A stretch of DNA of 64,000 bases from Peromyscus leucopus. Lineage: Eukaryota; Chordata; Mammalia; Rodentia; Cricetidae. Under the pieces are notes generated by a model. It was not told the origin of the DNA. It made no database searches and saw only the letters and a list, made by a program, of their open reading frames with translations. Location: contig NC_051071.1 in NCBI RefSeq assembly GCF_004664715.2, positions 31,994,161 through 32,058,160 on the forward strand, in the 5' to 3' direction. Shown here one piece after another: positions 56,791 to 64,000 of this stretch (position 1 is its first letter; each line of letters begins with the position of its first letter). Made by a program: the position numbers and the translations under genes.

Positions 56791-57507
56791 TCTGGCTGTC
56801 TAAAATCCATAGTTCCACACACAAACTACCCACCACTCTCTAGATCTCCACTCAAGCCCTCTTTTTGACAAGGATTTCCAGGATGGCTTTGGGTGACAAT
56901 GTCCTGCTTCCTGACTCATATTTCCTTCTCCTCTGTGAATATCTACCTCACCCCAGCTCCCAGGAGTACCCCATTGTACATACAGAGTCTCCTGGTCAGC
57001 AATGGCTTCACCATTCATTTCCAGCTTGTCTTTTCTCCCAGTTCAAAGCCACAACACCAGACAGAACAACTTTTAGAAGAGACAGGAACTCTAGAAGATG
57101 GGGTGTCACAGAAAATGAGAACTACCCAACAGAAGGGCAAGAAGCAGGTTGGAGGCAGAAAAGACCCCAGCAGGAATGTGTTCATTGGGCGGGAGGCAAA
57201 AGTTCATGTCTGGGGAACCGTGAGTAGAAAGACAAAGCCACAGTCCCACAAAGAAGTCCTGAAGTGACAGGCTGACAAGGTCAGATTCCTATCTTCAAGG
57301 GAATAGAGAAACTCCATAGATTTTTCAAGTGATTCTGTGGAACGCAATATGGTGGGGAGAGCAGTCCTAAGAGGCACCAAATGAATCCCACCAGGTTAAA
57401 GAGGCCTACCACCAGAGATCCAGAGGACATGAAAGAGCGGTTGCAGGACATAAGGAAAAGGGGTACAAAGTGACGTCAGTTGGCCTGTGCTGCACTGCAT
57501 AACCCGA
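56791..57507. other. Single-copy DNA, no gene seen
   Basis: Two overlapping plus-strand frames of 120 and 124 codons at 56865-57267 have no recognised domain. The region is not a known repeat, which makes it slightly more worth a transcript check than other stretches. Confidence 0.4.
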
Positions 57508-57700
57508 TAAACTCTCTAAGTGGACTCTTAGGCTTAGCCTTGTTTATCCTCACAACAGCCACGTCAGTTAGGAATGACTACCCTCCTCTCCAGTCCAGAA
57601 CCCAGGCTCTGAGAGCTTTGAGAACTCGAGGAGGGTCACACAGCCGATTATGAACGGAAATGAAGCTCCAGTCGGCACTTACTCTGTGGCACTTGGCTGC
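57508..57700 (-). mobile_element. MIR SINE, long fragment
   Basis: tgtttatcctcacaacagcc, agttaggaatgactaccctc, gagggtcacacagccgatta, tgaacggaaatgaagctcca and gtcggcacttactctg track reverse MIR (ttaatcctcacaacaaccct, gaggtaggtactattatcc, aggtcacacagctagtaag). It is one of the best preserved MIRs in the window. Confidence 0.75.
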
Positions 57701-59155
57701 ACAGGTTGCCATGTGGCCCAACACCCACATGGTAACCACAACAGCAACAAGAGGACCTCAGCAGGGAGGCTTGCTTCTCTAAGGGGCCCCATGCAGCCCC
57801 AATTTAGGTTTATTCTTCCTCCTCTGTTAGCTCAAAGGGAGGTCTGGCTTGGTCAGCTGCCCATCTGTAGTTTCATGGAGAATATGTGGAACCTTATTTC
57901 CACATATTCTGTTTTGTTTATTTCACCCTCGATCTCTGTCATTAGTTTTCAATTGTAAAGTTTCCCTTGCCAAGGACTCTTCTCTTGTTTGCGCTTCAGT
58001 TAATACGGTTTTCTAGCTGGGGCCTCCCTGCACTTGGTGAAAGGGGAGGGGGCCCCCTTTTCTTGAATGAATCTATTATTCACATAATTAAACTAAACAA
58101 TTGTGTCCCCCACAAGATGCTTTCTGTCTCCCACAACAATTTTCTCATATCGTCCTGTGCAGTCTGTCATTCTGGTCCTCTCTGGCCCTCTTCTTCCATC
58201 TTGGGAAACCCAAAGTCTGGTCAGCTCTTAAAGACAGGTGTCTTTAGTAGGTCTGACATAATCACTGGGTCCTAGAGAGGGGTGTAAGAGGATCTCTGGA
58301 GGGGTGAAAGGAGAAGGGACCATGGGCAGACAAGCTCTAGAAACCAGGAAAAACAAAGGAGCCAGCTCCCCAAGTGTCCCCCAAAGAGAAAACAGTACTG
58401 GGAACACCCTGATTTTCACCCCATAGAGGCCAGTATTAAATGCTGACCTACAGATATATGGAAGAACAGCTTTACATTGCTTAAGCCACTGTGCTTAAGA
58501 TAGCCTATTCACAGCAGCTATTTATAGGCACTTAAAGAGCTTATCAAATTATTGGCATGTAACTCAACACACATCGGCTGACAGTTAGACTGTGATCATT
58601 TTCCTTATGTCCTATGGCCACTCATTTCTTCTGACTCTAGAAAACCACTATGGTCCCTCAGGACATAATGCCCATTGATTTTTAAATCCTGCCTCAGGAA
58701 AATGAAATTCAAACAAACAAACAAAAACCATAGTGCAAGGCCTCCCTTGGCTACTAAAGATTGACCACAAGAGGCTGTGCCGAAACTCTTGTGTCTAGCT
58801 TCCTAAGGTAGGTCTCTGTTTCTCTTCCTCTGTGTTCTGTAAGGTACAGTGCATGCCACCCCCGCCACCACCCCCAGCTTTCCCAGCATCCAGGAACTCG
58901 TTAGACTAAGGAAGGAGAAGCCTGTTCACTTGCAATCTGCATGTTAATAAGTTTCCACAGATGATTCCACTGCACATTTCAGCCTGATGTGCCACTTTCA
59001 ACATCAAAAAGTGATCCTAAAAATACTTGCAATGATTGATTGCTTTCCAGAAGTCAGTCAGCATCTCTTGACTCTGGGAACAGAATTCTTCAAGCCAAGA
59101 GCTAGACAGCAACTTAAAATCATCTCATCAGATAGCTTTCAAATGAGTTCACCAG
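57701..59155. other. Single-copy DNA, no gene seen
   Basis: A (CAAA)n run is at 58711-58730. No repeat body or exon was recognised. Confidence 0.4.
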
Positions 59156-59170
59156 AAGAATGCAATTTTA

Positions 59171-59373
59171 TTTTATTTTATTTTTTTTAAAGATTTTTAT
59201 TTTTATTTATCATGTATACAGTGTTTTATCTGCATGTACCCCTGCCCGCCAGAAGAGGGCACCAGATCTCATTACAGGTGGCTGTGAGCCACCATGTGGT
59301 TGCCGGGAACTGAACTCAGGACCTCTGGAAGAACAGCCAGTGCTCTTAACCTCTGAGCCGTTTCTCCAGCCCC
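59171..59373 (-). mobile_element. Young B2-family SINE with perfect TSD
   Basis: The plus strand runs from a T-rich tail through ttttatttttatttatcatg, gccagaagagggcaccagat, ctcattacaggtggctgtga, ccaccatgtggttgccggga to gtttctccagcccc. The flanks aagaatgcaatttta (59156-59170 and 59374-59388) are identical over 15 bp. It belongs to the same subfamily as 19950-20151. Confidence 0.96.
59245..59263 (+). promoter_or_regulatory. B2-borne candidate CTCF motif
   Basis: cccgccagaagagggcacc lies within the B2. Rodent B2 elements are known to have spread CTCF motifs of this gccagaagagggc type. The sister copy at 20024-20042 reads caggccagaagaggggacc and has lost the C of GGGC. Confidence 0.55.
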
Positions 59374-59388
59374 AAGAATGCAATTTTA

Positions 59389-60055
59389 AAGGACATCTCA
59401 GAAGCTCAGAATATGGAAAGATGGAAGTGGAGAGGGGTAGGTCCACAGAAATTACAGGTCCACCTGTCATTTCTACCTACCATCAACCCCTAAGAATCTG
59501 CATTACCATTTCAAAGCAGATTTCTTGGCTAAATCTTTCTTGATAAGTGGAAAATCCTGTTTTTTTTTTTGTTTTTTTTTTTTTTTTAAAAAAAGAAGGA
59601 AAAAAGAAAAAGAAAATGAAAAAATTTATCTATAGCTCAAACCAATTACTAAGCAAAGGTGGATTGCTGTGGAATATTAGTTTAAAATGTGTTACATTCA
59701 TTTACACTGTGGAATTTGTTTAATGATGCAAAAATGTCTTGCATTCTTTTATGTTACAGTTGTTTAACTTTGTGAAGCTATGTTACTTTGCCTGTCACCA
59801 CCACCACCCAGCAAGTCTCTACTTTTAAGCTTGATCCAGTCACAATCCAATTTGGACCAAAAACATTTTATATAACTTTGGGTATATAGATATATAAAAT
59901 AAGTATGCAAACCAAACATTTACTAACAAATTATAAGGAAATATATTATAAAGCAATTCTTTGATATCTAACAATTTTGTCATTCATTAAATATGAAAGC
60001 AAATTTATATGCTAATCAAATAAATGTAGTTTATTTTTCCATAAAGAGGTAAATG
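59389..60055. other. AT-rich DNA with T-run/A-run pair
   Basis: A T-run with one G (59560-59587) runs directly into an A-rich tract to about 59625, making an imperfect inverted repeat. The remainder is AT-rich single-copy DNA. Confidence 0.45.
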
Positions 60056-60061
60056 GGGGAG

Positions 60062-60571
60062 TGTAGCTAGAGTTTTCCTGCCTTGCCCACAGTCAGGACA
60101 AATCTTTGTCACCCGCCAGTCCCACAGCCGCTCAGACCCAACCAAGTAAACACAGAAACTTACATTGCTTTCAAACTGTATGGCCGTGGCAGGCTTCTTG
60201 CTAACTGTTCTTATAGCTTAAATTAATCCATTTCCACAAATCTATACCCTGCCACGCAGCTCATGGCATCTTTTCATGCTGCTTGTCAGGGTAGCGGCTG
60301 GCAGTGACTCCTGCCTTCCTGTTCTTTTATTTCTCCTCTCTGTTAGTCCCGCCTATACTTCCTGCCTAGCCACGGCCAATCAGGTTTTATTTATTGACCA
60401 ATCAGAGCAACTTGACATACAGACCATCCCACAACACAGCCAAGTGCAGACCATCTCAAACACCTGCACTCAGGCCTGTGGTCCTAATCATCCTCTATGC
60501 AGACCTGCTGGGTAAAGCCATGAGGAACCTGAGAACAGGCTCCCACAGGACATACAGAACATCCCACAGCA
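60062..60571 (-). mobile_element. Solo class II ERV LTR with perfect 6-bp TSD
   Basis: It starts tgtagctagagttttcctgc and ends atacagaacatcccacagca, TG...CA on either strand, flanked by ggggag at 60056-60061 and 60572-60577. A 6-bp TSD is typical of class II (ERVK) elements. On the minus strand two inverted-CCAAT signals (ctgattgg, 60374-60410 region) and an ataaataaa element make up the U3. The 5' U3 block gacatacagaccatcccaca occurs at 60414-60436 and again at 60549-60571 with two differences. No internal ERV genes remain. Confidence 0.88.
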
Positions 60572-60589
60572 GGGGAGGGCTTAAGAGTT

Positions 60590-60792
60590 CTTTCAGTCAT
60601 TAAGAGCACTTGATGCTTTTGTAGAGGACCCAAGTTCAGTTCCTAGCACCCATATTGGGTAGATCACAACTTCCTGTAATTCCAGCTCTAGTATATCTGC
60701 CTTCCTCTTCTGGCCTTTGTGGGCATTGCACACAGATGCATATCCTAAACACAAAACATACACATATACATATAATTAAAAATAAAAATAAT
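60590..60792 (+). mobile_element. B3-family SINE
   Basis: cagtcattaagagcacttga, gtagaggacccaagttcagt, tcctagcacccatattgggt, ctcttctggcctttgtgggc and acatatacatataattaaaa follow B3 from just inside the head to an A-rich end. It starts about 13 bp after the LTR's TSD. Confidence 0.85.
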
Positions 60793-61474
60793 ATTTTGAA
60801 GAATGAAGTCTTGGATAAATATTTGATTCTGCAGAACATAAAATAACTTCAGCATTTTCATACTTACTCTATATCTTGATTTCAAATTCATAGCACAAAA
60901 TGGTAGTCATGTGTTTAGGGCCATTTCAAAAATAACTGGAAATTGCATCCTAATCTTAAGCCAAAATTAATTTAGTGATGTTTATGAGATTCAAGTCAAA
61001 CTGGAATCTTTAAACCAAACATCCTAATGCAATACAATCTGAAAATATGGTAATTTGATACTTTATTCTGAGGAAGGATGGTGGAAAAATATTAACTTTG
61101 TTCTAATTAAGCCATTATGTTTTTATTAGAGCAGAAACTGTGTGTGTACAGTAAAAACAAGGCAGATAATAATATCCAATAGACTTGAGTTCCAGGCACT
61201 ATTCAACAGCATTGCATGACATGAGAGCATGCACAGTGCAAAGTGCTCAGGACCAAGGCCACGGAGACACTGCACTGTCACAACACAGGCACACACAGTC
61301 AGAAACATCTCGGAGCTGTTATGCATTTGATCTTGAATTCATTTTTGGTCGTCGCGTATTCAGAAACCTTTTCTTGTTGCCAGATTTTTCACAACCCCAG
61401 CCACTCAGTTCTGTGGCTGAAAATGAGGTCACAACTCACAGTTTGAGATGCTCTGTGCAAGGGTGTGTTTACAA
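60793..61474. other. Single-copy DNA, no gene seen
   Basis: The plus-strand frame at 61185-61586 (133 codons) is the longest in this part but has no recognised domain and runs into a MIR relic. Confidence 0.4.
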
Positions 61475-61590
61475 GCTTTGCATATTTGATCTTGACAGTA
61501 ACCTAATGAAGGAGAGTTCTATTCATGCTGAGATATATTCTCCATTCCAGAGAAAAAACAGAAGCCAAAGATCACATGGGCAATAAACAA
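61475..61590 (-). mobile_element. MIR SINE fragment
   Basis: catatttgatcttgacagta, acctaatgaaggagagttct, attctccattccagagaaaa and gaagccaaagatcacatggg resemble reverse MIR (catttgatcctcacaacaac, cccattttacagatgagg, aaggtcacacag). Confidence 0.55.
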
Positions 61591-61869
61591 TAGCATGATC
61601 TTCCAGGTCCCAAACCCTGAATCCTTTCCATTAAAGCTTCTTTTTTTAGTCAAACTATTAAGAATAAACAAGTCTGTCATCTCCTAGAAGCAGCCAGGCC
61701 TTAGTTCTGAAGGCCGCTAGTGAGGTAAAAGAGTTTCCTGTCACATTTACCATTGCGCAAGCATAAGTTGTTTGTCCATTATCCTTCTCAGGCCTAGGAG
61801 CATCTCTGCACCACCAGCAACAGTTACCAGCAATGCATGGTAAAGGTAAGCTGGATAAAGGATGCTCTG
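61591..61869. other. Single-copy DNA, no gene seen
   Basis: No repeat or exon was recognised. Confidence 0.3.
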
Positions 61870-62225
61870 AGTGCTGGAGTCAGCCCCAAATTCATATGTT
61901 AAAACTTAAATTTCAATCAGCTGGTGGGGGCAGAAGGAGCCACTTTGGGGACGTGACTTAGTTATAAGGCCTCCGCTTCACAGAAAAACTTAGTGAAGGA
62001 GATGGAAGGGAGAATGGTCTGCCCTTCTGCTGTGGGGAGGGGAGGATGTTGCTCCCTTGCACCATCAGAGGCTGCAGGAACTTGTCATAAAGAAAAAAAG
62101 GAACCTTCCCCAAACACTGAATTTTCAGCTGGCACCTTGATCCTGCACCTCTTTACCTCTGAGTCCATGAGAAATTACTGTCATTTATAAGCTTCCGGGT
62201 ATATGTTCTGATTGCACATCAAATT
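61870..62225 (+). mobile_element. ERVL-MaLR LTR (MLT1-like), diverged
   Basis: ccccaaattcatatgttaaa, acttaaatttcaatcagctg, tggggacgtgacttagttat, cataaagaaaaaaaggaacc, tcagctggcaccttgatcct and aattactgtcatttataagc follow MLT1/MST order (ttcatatgttgaaatcctaa, ggtgattaggtcatgagg, ccttgatcttggac, tgttgtttataagcc). Confidence 0.65.
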
Positions 62226-62234
62226 AATAAAAAG

Positions 62235-62320
62235 TAATGAGAGCCAATGTTTATTATAGGTCAGACTTAGTATAGGCTCTGCCATTTCACCTTTTTCTGA
62301 TCCTAATCTCCTACTTAATA
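62235..62320 (-). mobile_element. Possible MIR fragment
   Basis: tgagagccaatgtttattat, aggtcagacttagtataggc and tgatcctaatctcc are a weak match to reverse MIR (gcacttactatgtgccagg, ttaatcctcacaac). Confidence 0.4.
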
Positions 62321-63104
62321 AACTAATAGATGAATGAATACATGCAACAATGGTAGAGAGGCATGTGAGCAGGTGAATGGATAGATGGATGGGACAATTT
62401 TGCGTGGGTGCTTTTGATAGAAGGTAGAGAATCTATCAATAGTCTTCAATGTTTATTACAACTTGACCTCTTGTTGTAATTGCAAATACAGTTAGCAGAG
62501 TGAGGGTGTGAAAGCACCCCTGGGTAGTTTTGATCCCACCATTCTGGGAACTAATAGGCTCCCCTAGGAGGTGCTTTAAAAATACAGTCCCAAGATGAAG
62601 TTTAATGAAGCTATGCCTGAATTCCAGTGTCTGGAATCTGCTGTGGTGTGTAAAGGTCACTCTTCTGTGGCTTTTGAAGAATTTTTATTACATGTTCATT
62701 TTTTTCAAATATTTTCTTCAAGTCTATTTCTTAACTATTTCTCACAATAGCTCTAAATATGCATATTGCAACGATAATATTTTAGCTATCTCTTTATTCC
62801 ACTCTGTAGCACAGAATCTGCATCACAGACTGTTTGGGTAAATGTGGAGGAGGTGAATGAACTTGATTGCTACATGAATACCGAGGACTTAGGAATTTAT
62901 AATCTATCAGCTGATGCTAAGGAAGACCCTGGTGTCCCCATGCCTTGTCCTCCTCATTATGAAGGAAACAAGAGGTGTGAAATAGATACAACTTCACCTT
63001 GGCCATTTAGGGGTAACTGGGAGGTCAGAAGTCTATTCACCCAGCAGAACTAAAAGTCACTGACAAGGTGTTAGTGAGTTGTGGCTGCTTTGTGAAGATC
63101 CTTG
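62321..63104. other. Single-copy DNA, no gene seen
   Basis: A short gatagatggatggg run lies at 62379-62393. No repeat or exon was recognised. Confidence 0.4.
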
Positions 63105-63485
63105 AATTACTGTATGTGACAGTTAATATTCACTGTCAACGTCCCTGAATTTAGAATCACCTAGGAAATGTGTATCTGGGCATGTCTATGAGGGTATTTT
63201 AGAGAGGCTTAACTGAAAAAGGAAGTCCTACCCTGAATGTGAGTGGCACTATCCCATGGGCTAGGGACCAAAGAAAAAGGAGGGCTAAGCACCAGCGTCC
63301 ATTACTCTCGGCTTCCCAACTGTGGACATGGTGTGACAAGGTGCCTCTTGCTCTTGCTAACATGCCTTCCTCACAGTGATGGATTGTACCCACAGACTGT
63401 GAGCCCAAATAAGCCCTCCCCTCCTTAAGTGGCCTTTGTCAAGTCTTTTGTCACAGCAGTGACAGAAATACCCTGCTAAGGATTT
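63105..63485 (+). mobile_element. Rodent MaLR-type LTR
   Basis: acagttaatattcactgtca, tttagaatcacctaggaaat, gagtggcactatcccatggg, ggctaagcaccagcgtccat, cacagtgatggattgtaccc, agactgtgagcccaaataag, ccctcccctccttaagtggc and tgtcacagcagtgacagaaa follow the LTR's order to its end. The same LTR type appears at 8090-8360 (sense) and 33896-34255 (antisense). Confidence 0.75.
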
Positions 63486-63560
63486 AAGCCATTATTCTAG
63501 AGGCTGGAATTATTTACTGAGGGAATTCACATAAACTGGTGAAGTCAGAGCTCAGCTGAC

Positions 63561-63626
63561 AAAAAAAAAAAAAAAAAAAAGGTGATAGCTAGGAAAAAAA
63601 GAAAGAAAGAAAAAGGAGAGAGCAAG
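63561..63626 (+). repeat. A20 run and (GAAA)n-rich tract
   Basis: Twenty A at 63561-63580, then after a short spacer a purine-rich aaaagaaagaaagaaaaagg tract. No SINE body precedes the A-run in recognisable form. Confidence 0.9.
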
Positions 63627-63814
63627 TTGTTATTAGATTGAAAAACAACTACGTCTTTTCCTACAAATGCTTAGCCATGTTTGTATTTGTTGAATTTTAT
63701 TTAGATTTAAATCTCAAATATAAGAGCATTCATTATTTCAAGAAGAGGAACGTAAGTATTGACACCACACAGATGCGATTTTAATGCACTCTGATTAGAC
63801 AGGTAAGAATCTGT

Positions 63815-63930
63815 CTGGGCCTTTGTGTCCACATCCACAAAATCAGATTCCCCATGGTACCACTTGCATAGAACTGCAGTGAGGACTAAATGAATGATTG
63901 ATAAATGTACAATGTTCACTTCTGTGTATG
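63815..63930 (+). mobile_element. MIR SINE fragment
   Basis: ctgggcctttgtgtccacat, ccacaaaatcagattcccca, gaactgcagtgaggactaaa and tgaatgattgataaatgtac match the MIR 3' half (gcctcagtttcctcatctgt, aaaatggg, ggttgtgaggattaaatgag). Confidence 0.65.
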
Positions 63931-64000
63931 GTGTGGTGTTACTACAGTGTCTACCCGATAAGACAAATGTAGCATCTGAGACTACCCATTGAGATGAACA

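Noticed and set aside
61185..61586. 133-codon plus-strand frame
   Set aside because: It runs into a MIR relic and has no recognisable domain.
1..64000. CRISPR array, bacterial operon, phage or plasmid content
   Set aside because: All tandem repeats are microsatellites or short duplications without spacers, and SINE/LINE/LTR content is that of a rodent nuclear genome.

Overview
This 64 kb window looks like non-coding chromosomal DNA from a rodent, most probably a cricetid (the deer mouse, vole, woodrat and hamster group). The rodent call rests on many B1, B2/B3, B4/RSINE1 and ID SINEs, two URR1-type hAT transposons, rodent L1 3'-UTR blocks and MaLR LTRs. The cricetid call is an inference from two signs: the B1 copies carry the right-half variant gcaaagctacacagagaaac after ccagga..gcgc instead of the usual mouse B1 sequence, and the LTR at 60062-60571 is of a type I associate with cricetid genomes. 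I found no protein-coding exon, RNA gene, CpG-island promoter or processed pseudogene that I can defend. All long open frames fall in simple repeats, SINE/LINE/LTR sequence or unremarkable single-copy DNA. The window is intergenic or deep intronic; the sequence alone cannot say which.

Layout. 1-11.6 kb: single-copy DNA with CA/TG microsatellites, a B1 with a 52-nt poly-T, a B2 with its target-site duplication (TSD), an RSINE1, an old L1M tail carrying a (CA)n, a MER20-like hAT element, an LTR cluster, a B3, a MaLR LTR and a B4 with an internal 28-bp tandem repeat. 12-15.6 kb: a decayed L1 ORF2 fragment, an antisense rodent L1 3' UTR split by a ~340-bp segment containing a CTG-rich tract, and an ancient L1M 3' end. 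17.1-17.8 kb: a microsatellite cluster (two CA tracts, a B1 with a GAA-repeat tail, then GATA/GACA). 18-25.4 kb: RSINE1s, a young B2, a strong CTCF-like motif (21217-21233), L2/MIR relics and an inverted L1 pair that looks like twin priming. 25.4-33 kb: mostly single-copy, with L1 fragments and a B1. 33.9-37.2 kb: LTR, URR1, a perfect 43-bp tandem duplication, and a MaLR LTR split by an L1. 40-41.5 kb: ID, MaLR, then a CpG-rich ERV LTR with tandem U3 repeats and a nested B1. 42-47 kb: B3s, RSINE1 and a long L1 3' UTR. 47-64 kb: mostly single-copy DNA with a complete URR1, MIRs, MaLR LTRs, a young B2 carrying a CTCF-type motif, and a solo class II LTR with a perfect 6-bp TSD.

There are no genes here that work together. 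The useful content is the order of insertions (several nested events with readable TSDs), a few candidate CTCF sites, and unstable simple repeats. I did not find evidence for a new biological system. Family names for old repeats come from memory of consensus sequences, so boundaries are approximate (often +/-20-50 bp); RepeatMasker with a cricetid library would settle them.
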